Below, one piece after another: positions 56,879 through 64,000 of a stretch of DNA of 64,000 nt. How positions within the stretch are numbered: position 1 is the first letter of the stretch; the number at the start of each line of letters is the position of its first letter. This stretch comes from JABWAN01 sp041918175. GTDB taxonomy: Bacteria > Zhuqueibacterota > Zhuqueibacteria > Zhuqueibacterales > Zhuqueibacteraceae. The stretch is taken from positions 23,172 through 87,171 of the forward strand of contig JAYRWE010000115.1 in assembly GCA_041918175.1 (NCBI GenBank), given 5' to 3'. The notes beneath the pieces are model-generated. The model saw only the letters and a list, made by a program, of their open reading frames with translations, was not told the DNA's origin and searched no databases. Both the position numbers and the translations under genes were made by a program.

Positions 56879-58621
56879 ATGGAACGCAAACAAAGAACCA
56901 TCACGACCATCATCGCTTTGATCACCTCCGCATTGCTCGGCATGGTGTGGGTACAAATTATTTTGCTCCAAAAAGCATTTGAGCTTGCGAAGCAAGCGCA
57001 CGCACAAAACGTCAACGCGGCGTTGAATCGCATTGTGAGCAAATTGGAAGACCGCGAAACAGTAACACATACCTTTAAGGCGATTACGAATCCGCTCGCT
57101 TCGAGCCAGATTCTCGCGGTGCATGCACGCATCGAGGACGACTCGATTAAAACCGGCGACCATATTGCTTTCGTGGATTCCGCTCTCGAATGGGCGCACA
57201 TGCCTAGTTCGCGGCCGTTCGATTTCAATCCTAAAAGCGGGAGCTTTTCTTTTACATTAAGCTCGCCGCAACACGTGCGCTTGCGCATGTTGGATAGTTT
57301 GGGCAAGCCGGCTTTTATTGTGCTTGATGAAGAAAAGCCCGCGGGAACTTATAATCTCCAACTCGACAGCACGCGAACGCAGAGCAACGGCTACTATTTT
57401 AATTTTAATGTCGGCACGGACAGCGCAACGTATGACGTTATGATCGGCGATGCGCACCGGCGCGAAGGCGCGAAATGGTTTTCGCAGGAAAGGAGAAAAA
57501 AGATCGTCGCGCAAGTATTGGACGATCTTTCGCTGCCGCAGCGCATTCCCATCGAAGCGCGCGTGCAGGCGGCAGTGTTGGATTCCATTGTGCGCACGGT
57601 TTTGCAGGAGCAGGGCGTGGATATGCGCTATGCTTACGGCATTCAGAAACATGCAACCAAAGATTCGCTGAAGTTCGTCACGCCCGCGGGTTTTGCCGAG
57701 GCACTGCGCCGCTCGTCTTTCACCGCGCGACTCTTTCCGAGCGATCCTTTTTATCCGCAACACGAGTTGCTGCTTTATTTCCCGGAGCAGCAGCTTTATT
57801 TGTTGAAGAAAAACGGCGCGGTGTTACTCTCGGTGTTCGGGTTGTTGGCGATCATTGTTTTCTGTTTCGTTTATACGCTACGCACGCTCTTCAAGCAAAA
57901 ACAATTCGGGCAATTGCTCACGCAATTCATCAACAACATGACGCACGAGTTCAAAACGCCAATCTCTACGATCGCGTTGGCGAGTGAGGCGTTCAAGAAT
58001 CCGCAAGTGCTGCACGATCGCGAAAAGGTGCAGCGCTACAGCGGCATCATTCTCGACGAATCTCAGCGCATGCGCAGTCAAGTCGAGAAGATTTTGCAAA
58101 TGGCGGTGTTGGAAGAAGGGGATTATGAGTTGAACCCGTCAAGAATCGACATTCACGAAATGCTCGCGGAAACGCTGCACAACTTTGCTGTGCAGGTGGA
58201 AAAAAGAAAAGGCGAAATCGTGCGACGCTTTCAGGCCACCAAAACGTTGATTGAAGCTGATGCCGTGCATGTTTCAAACATGATTTACAACTTGCTCGAC
58301 AATGCCAACAAGTATACGCCGACAGCGCCGCGCATCATGGTGAGCACGGCCAGCGATGAGCGCGGCGTACATATTGAAGTCGCGGACAATGGCATCGGTC
58401 TGCGCGCTGAAGAGCAGAAGCTGATTTTCGATAAGTATTATCGCGTACCCACGGGCAACGTACATGACGTGAAAGGTTTCGGCCTGGGCTTGAGTTATGT
58501 GAAACTCATGGCCGAAGCGCACGGCGGCGCGGTCGAAGTGCAGAGCGAATATCAAAATGGGAGCGTGTTTCATTTGTTTCTGCCGCACGTTTGTGTGCAA
58601 ACGTCTCGTGCACGGCTGTGA
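56879..58621 (+). CDS. Sensor histidine kinase
   Basis: 580 aa from ATG 56879 (MERKQRTITTIIALI); an in-frame ATG at 56840 is possible. TM1 at residues 8-30, extracytoplasmic domain to about 310, TM2 at about 315-337 (AVLLSVFGLLAIIVFCFVYTL). HisKA with FINNMTHEFKTPISTIALAS (His356), N-box NMIYNLLDNANKYTPTAP, ADNGIGLRAEEQKLIFDKYY, KGFGLGLSYVKLMAEAHGG and SVFHLFLP. Typical Bacteroidetes/FCB-style kinase. The response regulator gene follows after a 190-bp gap holding a diverged family A palindrome. Signal unknown. Confidence 0.94.
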   Translation: MERKQRTITTIIALITSALLGMVWVQIILLQKAFELAKQAHAQNVNAALNRIVSKLEDRETVTHTFKAITNPLASSQILAVHARIEDDSIKTGDHIAFVDSALEWAHMPSSRPFDFNPKSGSFSFTLSSPQHVRLRMLDSLGKPAFIVLDEEKPAGTYNLQLDSTRTQSNGYYFNFNVGTDSATYDVMIGDAHRREGAKWFSQERRKKIVAQVLDDLSLPQRIPIEARVQAAVLDSIVRTVLQEQGVDMRYAYGIQKHATKDSLKFVTPAGFAEALRRSSFTARLFPSDPFYPQHELLLYFPEQQLYLLKKNGAVLLSVFGLLAIIVFCFVYTLRTLFKQKQFGQLLTQFINNMTHEFKTPISTIALASEAFKNPQVLHDREKVQRYSGIILDESQRMRSQVEKILQMAVLEEGDYELNPSRIDIHEMLAETLHNFAVQVEKRKGEIVRRFQATKTLIEADAVHVSNMIYNLLDNANKYTPTAPRIMVSTASDERGVHIEVADNGIGLRAEEQKLIFDKYYRVPTGNVHDVKGFGLGLSYVKLMAEAHGGAVEVQSEYQNGSVFHLFLPHVCVQTSRARL

Positions 58622-58661
58622 GAGCTTCAAAAGGAATGTTAGTTTCGAAAACTAACTCCTC

Positions 58662-58753
58662 TGTCATTCTGGAAAAACTTTCCCTGGTGCTCGGTACACT
58701 TCCTGTTTTTAAGATGTGTATCAAGTGCGAGGGAAGTTTCTTGCGGAATGACA
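58662..58753. repeat. Family A-like palindrome, 92-bp variant
   Basis: TGTCATTCTGGAAAAACTTT ... GAAGTTTCTTGCGGAATGAC, with TGTCATTC/GAATGACA ends, between the kinase and regulator genes. A small hairpin GTTAGTTTTCGAAAACTAAC-like (GTTAGTTTCGAAAACTAAC at 58638-58656) precedes it. Confidence 0.75.
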
Positions 58754-58813
58754 ATAGAGGGGCACACGTTCGACTTAATGTTGTGGTGTTGGATAGAAAT
58801 CGTGAAAGTATTT

Positions 58814-59515
58814 ATGGCGCATGCAAACATCCTACTCATCGAAGATGATCCCAACCTCGGGTTCATTTTGCAAGAGAACCTCGAACTGCAAGGCTACGTG
58901 GTGGAGCGTTGCGCCGATGGCGAGGCGGGATTGCAAGCTTTTCTCAAACAAAAATTCGACCTTTGCCTGCTGGATGTGATGTTGCCGAAGAAAGACGGCT
59001 TCACTCTCGCGCGCGAGTTGCGCAAAACTTCGCAAGAGGTGCCGATTATTTTTCTCACCGCGAAATCATTAAAGGAAGATCGCATCGAGGGGTTGAAGCT
59101 CGGCGGGGATGATTATATCACGAAGCCGTTCAGCATGGAAGAGTTGGTGCTCCGCATTCAAGCCGTGCTGCGAAGGAGCAAAGCTTTGCCCAATGAAAAA
59201 ACCGCTGCGAATGTTTTTCAAGTTGGGAGCTATACTTTCAATGTCGAACAACAAGTTCTGCTGCGCGGGGAGGAAAGCCAGAAGCTCACGGCCAAAGAAG
59301 CGGAGTTGCTGCGCTTGTTGTGCTTACATATGAATGAAGTGTTGGAACGCGAAGTGGCGTTGAAGATGATTTGGGGGGAGGATAATTATTTCAACGCGCG
59401 CAGCATGGATGTTTTTATTTCGAAATTGCGAAAGTATCTCGCTGCGGATGAGCGCATCGAGATTCGTAATGTGCATGGAAAGGGGTTTCGGTTGCGCCTC
59501 AATGAAGTGAAATGA
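58814..59515 (+). CDS. OmpR/PhoB-type response regulator
   Basis: 233 aa from ATG 58814, chosen because the frame begins the receiver domain directly (MAHANILLIEDDPNLGF). Receiver domain: acidic pair ED(D) at 10-12, phospho-acceptor Asp54 in DLCLLDVMLPKKDGF, IIFLTAKSLKEDRIEGLKLG with Thr/Lys, and YITKPFSMEELVLR. A C-terminal winged helix DNA-binding domain (about 135-230) includes LTAKEAELLRLLCLHMNEVL and ARSMDVFISKLRKYLAADER. Partner of the kinase at 56879. Targets unknown. Confidence 0.95.
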   Translation: MAHANILLIEDDPNLGFILQENLELQGYVVERCADGEAGLQAFLKQKFDLCLLDVMLPKKDGFTLARELRKTSQEVPIIFLTAKSLKEDRIEGLKLGGDDYITKPFSMEELVLRIQAVLRRSKALPNEKTAANVFQVGSYTFNVEQQVLLRGEESQKLTAKEAELLRLLCLHMNEVLEREVALKMIWGEDNYFNARSMDVFISKLRKYLAADERIEIRNVHGKGFRLRLNEVK

Positions 59516-59537
59516 GCGAGAGACCGATGCGCTGGCT

Positions 59538-59891
59538 TTAGAATGAAGCCACGCTCCAACGCAGTCGCATGTTTCGTTTGATGACGACTTCGGCAATGCC
59601 GACTTGCGCCTCCGCGCCATCAATCTCCAATTTCCAAAATTGTTTCTCCCTCGGCGAGACTTTGAAGCCTGCGATACCAACCACAAAACGTTTCGTGAAA
59701 TCCATATACTCCATTTTGAATAAGCGCTCCATCAAGTCGCGGCCATTGGTATTCGGCTCGACTTGCACGCGCGCCGAGAGATGATTGCTGGAGTCGGCGA
59801 AGATTTCGATTTGCGCTGTGAAGGAAGAAGAAGTTTGCGGCAGGGCGACCAGAGGAAAGAGCAGAAGCAGGAGCAGAAAAATTTTGGACAT
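59538..59891 (-). CDS. Small secreted protein, DUF4430-like
   Basis: 117 aa from ATG at 59891. Signal peptide MSKIFLLLLLLFPLVALPQT. Mature part: VEPNTNGRDLMERLFKMEYM, FVVGIAGFKVSPREKQFWKL, EIDGAEAQVGIAEVVIKRNM, RLRWSVASF, a compact beta-rich arrangement similar to the DUF4430/transcobalamin C-terminal-like fold (W-x-L-x-x-D-G ending in a LRW strand). A GAGATC stretch is upstream. A longer start would read through the family B repeat and is rejected. Function unknown. Confidence 0.65.
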   Translation of the reverse strand: MSKIFLLLLLLFPLVALPQTSSSFTAQIEIFADSSNHLSARVQVEPNTNGRDLMERLFKMEYMDFTKRFVVGIAGFKVSPREKQFWKLEIDGAEAQVGIAEVVIKRNMRLRWSVASF

Positions 59892-59921
59892 GGGTTTGAT
59901 CTCGCGAAAAATTTTGATAGA

Positions 59922-60111
59922 ACCTGAATTTTGCACTCGTGATGCCGCCAACCTCCGCCTGATGCTGTAAGCATCAGGCTAAAAGGTGGAAACCCCGCAA
60001 GCGGGGTTCATACCAATTGGGTGGTAGCCCCGTTCACGGGGCTTGCATCTCTTAGCCCGATGCTTCAGCATCGGGCGATGGTGAGCGCGATTAGCAGTGC
60101 AAAATTCAGGT
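59922..60111. repeat. Family B multi-hairpin element, copy 5
   Basis: 190 bp, ACCTGAATTTTGCACT to AGTGCAAAATTCAGGT. Hairpins as in copy 1 (ACCCCGCAAGCGGGGTT, AGCCCCGTTCACGGGGCT); the last stem has a compensated change, CCGATGCTTCAGCATCGG. It abuts the tRNA operon terminator. Confidence 0.92.
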
Positions 60112-60112
60112 A

Positions 60113-60157
60113 GAAAAAGAAAAGGGTTGCGAGCATTTGCATGCTGCAACCCTTTTC
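60113..60157 (-). terminator. Intrinsic terminator of the tRNA operon
   Basis: Minus-strand hairpin GAAAAGGGTTGC ... GCAACCCTTTTC with an inner AGCAT/ATGCT stem, followed by TTTTT. A strong rho-independent terminator just downstream of tRNA-Asp. Confidence 0.9.
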
Positions 60158-60161
60158 TGCT

Positions 60162-60239
60162 TGGCGGGGCCGACGGGACTTGAACCCGCGATCTCCGGCT
60201 TGACAGGCCAGCGTGTTAACCAAGCTACACCACGACCCC
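60162..60239 (-). tRNA. tRNA-Asp (GUC), CCA encoded
   Basis: Cloverleaf on the minus strand: acceptor GGGGTCG/CGGCCCC, anticodon arm CTGGC-CTGTCAA-GCCGG with anticodon GTC, T-arm GCGGGTTCAAGTCCCGT, discriminator G, then genomically encoded CCA. Preceded by tRNA-Val. Confidence 0.96.
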
Positions 60240-60253
60240 TTAAATTTTTAGCG

Positions 60254-60327
60254 TGGGCGATAGTGGGCTCGAACCACTGACTTCCTGCTTGTAAGGCAGG
60301 TGCTCTGACCAACTGAGCTAATCGCCC
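60254..60327 (-). tRNA. tRNA-Val (UAC), CCA not encoded
   Basis: Minus-strand cloverleaf: acceptor GGGCGAT/ATCGCCC, D-arm AGCTCAGTTGGTCAGAGC, anticodon stem CCTGC/GCAGG with loop CTTACAA (anticodon TAC), T-arm GTGGTTCGAGCCCAC, discriminator A. Lies 14 bp upstream of tRNA-Asp and 20 bp downstream of the DUF3098-like gene. Confidence 0.96.
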
Positions 60328-60347
60328 CCGATAATTTCAAAGTGCTG

Positions 60348-60626
60348 TTATTCTTTTCCGTTCTGAGCGGAAGCCGAATCTTTCTTTTGATACATGATGG
60401 CGAATGGAATCACCACGCAATAACCGAGAATCAACAAAATCGGAGCGACCGTGAGCGACATGAAACTGTTGGCCGGCGGTTGCGCTAAAGCTATATACCC
60501 AAGAATTATCAGCAAAAGTCCAGCGCCGAAAATTTGGTAGTTCAAACTCGTAAAGGGCAAGGCTTCTAGCTTAAAATTGGTCTTGCGCGCTTGACGGCGT
60601 ATGTCTTTCGTTTTGACTTCTTTCAT
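60348..60626 (-). CDS. Small DUF3098-like membrane protein
   Basis: 92 aa. Basic cytoplasmic N-terminus (MKEVKTKDIRRQARKTNFKL), then two membrane spans: IFGAGLLLIILGYIALA (about 32-48) and VAPILLILGYCVVIPFAIMY (about 60-79), and a short hydrophilic tail. The arrangement is that of DUF3098 proteins of the Bacteroidetes/FCB group; function unknown. AAGGA lies upstream of the ATG and a strong promoter stands 29 bp further. The two tRNA genes follow within 20 bp, so the protein and tRNAs probably share a transcript. Confidence 0.75.
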   Translation of the reverse strand: MKEVKTKDIRRQARKTNFKLEALPFTSLNYQIFGAGLLLIILGYIALAQPPANSFMSLTVAPILLILGYCVVIPFAIMYQKKDSASAQNGKE

Positions 60627-61146
60627 TCATTCCTTTGCAAAAATCACGGGCGGCAATATAATTAACGAGCTTATATTTGTCAATTAAAATATCGGCCAAG
60701 TTTTACTCCCACACTTTTCCGGCAACTGATCACGATTCTGCTGCATGACACGCGTGAGCAACCGCGAGAGTTGACTCATCTTGTGGGGAACTGAAATTCG
60801 CGGACGCTTTGCGATCGGAGTTAAAATCTATGAGGCGCAAACGCACGGTGATTTTTTTTTTGCGCGAGGTGAATGTGTTTGCCCGGCGGATCGTATGCGG
60901 CCATGGCTTCATAAGCCGCTTCGTCTCAGATTTTGCAATAGACTAAAAAAAGCATTCCCACGAACACGGCAATCCGGCTTTTTATGAGTGTGAAGATGCT
61001 TGTTCAACGGCGGTGACAATGGTTGAATCGTGGAATCGATACCTGGGGAAAGAATTGCAGAACGTGCGTGCCCTCCTGGCGTGTTGAAGGGGATGGTGGA
61101 AATTTCTTTTGCGAAGCGGATTGCGTACCGCATTGCTGCGAACTTA
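60627..61146. other. 520-bp interval without a recognisable gene
   Basis: Apart from the promoter at 60655-60683, I see no gene, tRNA or member of the repeat families here. It contains a run of nine T at about 60850. It lies between the end of the P-type ATPase gene and the upstream side of the tRNA operon. Confidence 0.6.
60655..60683 (-). promoter_or_regulatory. Sigma-70-type promoter of the DUF3098-like/tRNA operon
   Basis: On the minus strand, TTGACA (60678-60683), 17-bp spacer, TATATT (60655-60660). The predicted start is near 60648, about 20 nt before the ribosome site. This is the best promoter match in the window. Confidence 0.75.
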
Positions 61147-63702
61147 TTACTGCACCGGTGTCGGCTCCCACCACGGCAACAAAATTTCACGCAGCTTTAG
61201 TAGCGTTTTGCCGCGGCCTTCGTGCAAGCGCATCGAATTGCCAATCACCGACAAACTGCTGCTCAACATGGCCGCCGCGGCCATGAGCGGATTCAACCAG
61301 CCCGCCATTGCGATGGCGATGCCGATCGCGTTATAAAAAAATGCCCACGTGAGATTCTGCTTGATCGTGCGCACCGTGCGTCGTGAAAGTTCGAGAGCCT
61401 CGGGCACGAGCCGCAAATCTTCGCGCATCATGATGAGCGGCGCGGATTCGCGCGCGATTTCGGTGCCGTTGCCCATGGCCATGCCCACCTCTGCTTGCGC
61501 CAATGCCGGCGCATCGTTCACGCCGTCGCCCACCATCGCCACGACCTTGCCCTCCGCTTGCAACGCGCGTATCGTTTTAATTTTATCTTCCGGCAAAGCT
61601 TGCGCGATGAAATCGTCAATGCCCGCTTGGCGCGCCACTGCCGCCGTGGTCTTTGCGCCATCCCCGGAAAGCAGGCCCACGGCCACGCCGAGTTGTTTAA
61701 GTTGCGTGACGACTTCAACGACGCCGCTCTTCAACGAATCGCCGAGCACGAGATAACCCGCATGCGCATTGTCTGCAATGCCGAAGAACACAATCGTGCG
61801 CCCAACTTCGGCTTCACGTTCGACCAATTCACGTTGCTCGCGCGGCAACGAGAAATTGTTTTCGCGCACGAATGCTTCGTTGCCGATAACGACGCGAATG
61901 GGTTGCGCACGCAACACCATCCCTGAAAGACCGCGACCTTCCACGATTTGCACTTCGTCTACGGCATAGCGCGCCAAACGTTTTTCGGCGCACGCTTCGA
62001 CAATCGCTGCCGCGAGCGGATGATTTGAAGCCTGCTCCAATGACGCTAAAAGCGAGAGCGCTTCATCTGCGTGCAAGCCTGCCCCATGCACACCGAGCAA
62101 TGCGAACTTGCCTTCCGTGAGCGTGCCGGTTTTATCAAACACGACGTGCGAAGTTTTGCCCGCGAGCTGCAATGCTGCGCCGTCGCGAATGAGAATGCCG
62201 CGTTTTGCTGCGAAGCCAATGCCCGCGGCCAAAGCCAGCGGCGTGGCCATGCCGAGCGCGCATGGGCATGCGATGACCAACACCGTAATCGCGCGCAAGA
62301 TTGCCGCTTCTACACTCGCGCCGGTGAAAACGAGTACGAGCACTGTTCCTAACGCCAGCGTCAGCACCAACGGTATAAACACGCGCGCGAGGCGATCCAC
62401 CAAGCGCTCGAGCGGCGATTTCGAGACGAGCGCGCTCTCCACCATTTTGATGAGCTGCGAAAGAAACGTATCCTCGCCCACGCGCAGCGCTTCAACTACG
62501 ATGTGCCCATTCAACAGCATGGCCGAGCCGGTGACGTGATCGTCGGCGCGTTTGTCGATGGGCCGCGATTCGCCCGTGAGCAAAGATTCGTCGAGCACTG
62601 CGGCGCCGCTCACAATGCGGCCGTCCGCGGGAATTTTTTCGCCGGATTTTACGATGAACTGATCGCCAACTTGGAGCTTCTCAATTGCAACGAGGCGCTG
62701 CCCCTCGGGCGCTTGCAGCCGCACTTTCTTTGGCAACATTTGATAGAGTCGATTGATGTTGGCCGAGGCTTTGTGTTTCGCGGTCACTTCGATAAACTTG
62801 CCGAGCAACACGAGGGCGACGAGGTTGGCCGCGGTGTCAAAATAAAAATGATCGTCCCCGCGCATGATCGCATACACGCTATAAAAAAACGCGGCAAAAA
62901 TGCCGAGCGAGAGCAGCAGCTCCATAGTCGGCGCCAGTGCGCGCAAACTACGCCAGGCCTTTTGATGAATCGGTTGGCCGCACCAAAAGACCGCAGGCGC
63001 GGTGAGCACGAGCAACACCAACGGAATGAGGCGCTGAATCTCCGGCGCAAGCTCTTGAAAGTAACCGACGTAAATCACATACGTGAAGAACGCGACGTTC
63101 ATCATCAAAAAGAACGCGACGCCCATTCTCAATAGCAACGCTTTGCGTTCGGCATAATGCGCTTCGCTTGCCGCAGCGCGCGGCGTGACGCCATAGCCCA
63201 ATCTGTTGATCGCAGCCGCGATGCGCTCCGACGAAGTCTGCTCCGGTTTGTAATGCACCTTCGCGGTGTCCGCGGCATAAATAACGCGCGCTTGCACCAC
63301 GCCCGGTTCTTTGGCCACGACTTTTTCAATGAGCCAAGAACAGGCCGAGCACCACATGCCTTCGATGTGCAAGACCAACTCTTGGGCATGTTTTAATTCT
63401 TCGCTGGAGATACTTTCGTTTGAAATCGTATCGGCAGGCGGCTCTTCTTCTGGGCGCGAAATGATGCCGAGGCGCAAGCTGGTTTGATACAACTCCGAGC
63501 TTTTGAAATCGCTTGCAATCACGCCGCTTTCGCAGAGCAGGAGAAAAACTTGACGACAACCGGCGCAACAGAAGTGCTGCTCGGTTGCTTGAAATTCCGT
63601 CGTGTAGAATCGTTTGGGAAGGCGTAGGCCGCACAGATCGCACGTGCTCGTCGCACGCGCGTCCGCGGCCGAGGAAAGTTGCGGAGAAGTTGAGGCACTC
63701 AT
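61147..63702 (-). CDS. Heavy-metal (copper-type) P1B ATPase with N-terminal Cys-rich domain
   Basis: 851 aa. Residues 18-60 form a Cys-rich putative metal-binding domain (TCDLCGLRLPKRF ... HFCCAGCRQVF) as in CcoI/FixI-type ATPases. Then comes an HMA domain with GMWCSACSW (about 115-125), eight membrane spans including the CPC motif (VIACPCALGMATPLAL), A-domain LDESLLTGESRPIDK, phosphorylation site FDKTGTLTEGKF, SNHPLAAAI (His-Pro of the N-domain) and GDGVNDAPALAQAEVGMAMG. Exports or delivers Cu+ across the inner membrane; CcoI-type members supply copper to cbb3 oxidase. Start overlaps the stop of the micro-protein gene by 4 bp (ATGA). No cbb3 oxidase genes are in the window, but they may lie beyond 64000. 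Confidence 0.93.
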   Translation of the reverse strand: MSASTSPQLSSAADARATSTCDLCGLRLPKRFYTTEFQATEQHFCCAGCRQVFLLLCESGVIASDFKSSELYQTSLRLGIISRPEEEPPADTISNESISSEELKHAQELVLHIEGMWCSACSWLIEKVVAKEPGVVQARVIYAADTAKVHYKPEQTSSERIAAAINRLGYGVTPRAAASEAHYAERKALLLRMGVAFFLMMNVAFFTYVIYVGYFQELAPEIQRLIPLVLLVLTAPAVFWCGQPIHQKAWRSLRALAPTMELLLSLGIFAAFFYSVYAIMRGDDHFYFDTAANLVALVLLGKFIEVTAKHKASANINRLYQMLPKKVRLQAPEGQRLVAIEKLQVGDQFIVKSGEKIPADGRIVSGAAVLDESLLTGESRPIDKRADDHVTGSAMLLNGHIVVEALRVGEDTFLSQLIKMVESALVSKSPLERLVDRLARVFIPLVLTLALGTVLVLVFTGASVEAAILRAITVLVIACPCALGMATPLALAAGIGFAAKRGILIRDGAALQLAGKTSHVVFDKTGTLTEGKFALLGVHGAGLHADEALSLLASLEQASNHPLAAAIVEACAEKRLARYAVDEVQIVEGRGLSGMVLRAQPIRVVIGNEAFVRENNFSLPREQRELVEREAEVGRTIVFFGIADNAHAGYLVLGDSLKSGVVEVVTQLKQLGVAVGLLSGDGAKTTAAVARQAGIDDFIAQALPEDKIKTIRALQAEGKVVAMVGDGVNDAPALAQAEVGMAMGNGTEIARESAPLIMMREDLRLVPEALELSRRTVRTIKQNLTWAFFYNAIGIAIAMAGWLNPLMAAAAMLSSSLSVIGNSMRLHEGRGKTLLKLREILLPWWEPTPVQ

Positions 63703-63830
63703 TTCTTAGTCTCAACCACGGCGCCGTTTTGATATTTCACGAGGCGCACGGGATGTTGTTCGGCGACGATGATGACGATGATCATGATCAACACGAACAG
63801 CGCGATGGTGGCATACATGGCTTTTTTCAT
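63699..63830 (-). CDS. 43-aa single-span membrane micro-protein coupled to the P-type ATPase
   Basis: From ATG at 63830: MKKAMYATIALFVLIMIIVI, then IVAEQHPVRLVKYQNGAVVE and TKK. One membrane helix (residues 5-23) with a short polar tail. Its TGA overlaps the ATPase ATG by four bases, giving translational coupling; it could be a regulatory or assembly subunit, loosely comparable to small proteins in cbb3 assembly loci (CcoS/CcoH), but no homology is evident. Longer starts lack support. Real gene likely, function unknown. Confidence 0.7.
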   Translation of the reverse strand: MKKAMYATIALFVLIMIIVIIVAEQHPVRLVKYQNGAVVETKK

Positions 63831-63969
63831 GGGAGTTGTTTTTTCTTGTGAGATAAACTGCAGTGGTAGCTCTGCATTCAATCGTGGAGTCCTGATTTAC
63901 TTTGCGCTCCTGCGATTTCTTGTGCATTTTTAGGGAAAGAACGCGACACTCTTTTCAGGAGCACAAGTC

Positions 63970-64000
63970 ATGGATTCTGCGCTTCACTTTTGTCCCAATC
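63970..64000 (+). CDS. Start of a divergent gene, truncated by window end
   Basis: ATG at 63970 preceded by AGGAG with an 8-9 bp spacing, reading MDSALHFCPN up to the window edge. Divergent from the copper ATPase genes, so possibly its regulator. Too short to identify. Confidence 0.5.
   Translation, partial: MDSALHFCPN

Noticed and set aside
60909..61190. Small minus-strand reading frame at the end of the P-type ATPase gene
   Set aside because: No ribosome site, no recognisable domain and unusual composition; treated as non-coding.

Overview
The window is about 64 kb of GC-rich bacterial DNA. Two secreted proteins end in type IX secretion (Por-type, QNYPNPFN) sorting tails. Porins, TolC and MacAB-type exporters, a copper P-type ATPase and two-component pairs point to a didermal bacterium of the wider FCB group, perhaps a KSB1/Calditrichota-like lineage; this is inferred from families, not from a marker gene. 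The one clear promoter (60655-60683, TTGACA-17-TATATT) is sigma-70-like, not the Bacteroidetes -33/-7 type. No rRNA, phage, IS transposase or CRISPR is visible.

Region 1 (1-6350): end of a SsuC/TauC-type ABC permease, an alginate-export-type porin, a single 698-aa protein joining an ABC ATPase to a flavin halogenase-like oxidoreductase, and a secreted SGNH-like protein with a T9SS tail.

Region 2 (6840-30320) looks like an undescribed biosynthetic and surface-decoration cluster. It has dedicated supply of 4-hydroxybenzoate (DAHP synthase, DUF98-type chorismate lyase), two adenylate-forming ligases (FAAL-like, PaaK-like), a stand-alone carrier protein, a second halogenase-like protein, and three LpxL/HtrB-like acyltransferases with an unusual HX4R motif, one of which carries an in-frame stop. 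There are also a GT4 glycosyltransferase, two tandem glycosyltransferase-sulfotransferase fusions, two stand-alone sulfotransferases and three APH-fold proteins without the catalytic Asp. No ketosynthase is present, so it is not an aryl-polyene or polyketide cluster. The working idea is a halogenated hydroxybenzoyl ester placed on a sulfated glycan or lipid.

Region 3 (30631-36907): orphan histidine kinase with a TPR-like extracytoplasmic sensor, HPr-kinase-like P-loop protein, RtcB-type RNA ligase, chalcone-isomerase-like protein and a DUF5666-like protein. Region 4 (37236-42483): TolC, HlyD/MacA adaptor, MacB-like ATPase and MacB-like permease, a complete tripartite exporter. Region 5 (42725-46153): giant T9SS protein with five near-identical FN3 domains and a discoidin-like domain. 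Region 6 (46234-56646, minus strand): ABC-2 exporter (ATPase, S41 peptidase, two paralogous permeases) with a NEW3-like protein, a serine hydrolase and a PDZ protein; an orphan Phd-type antitoxin with a decayed toxin start interrupts it. Region 7 (56879-64000): histidine kinase/response regulator pair, small secreted protein, a DUF3098-like/tRNA-Val/tRNA-Asp operon with promoter and terminator, copper-type P-type ATPase with a translationally coupled micro-protein, and the start of a divergent gene.

Nearly every intergenic space holds a palindromic repeat. At least nine families recur: A (72-73 bp TGTCATTCAG element), B (about 190 bp multi-hairpin element), C (CGGTGACTTCGG element), D (AACGCCTTCAGGCGTT arms), E (GGAGTGATGG runs), F (AAGTCGGACTTGCGC arms), G (CCCCCCTTGAGGGGGG arms), I (CCCAGGGTGC block) and J (AGACAGAAAGATG arms).
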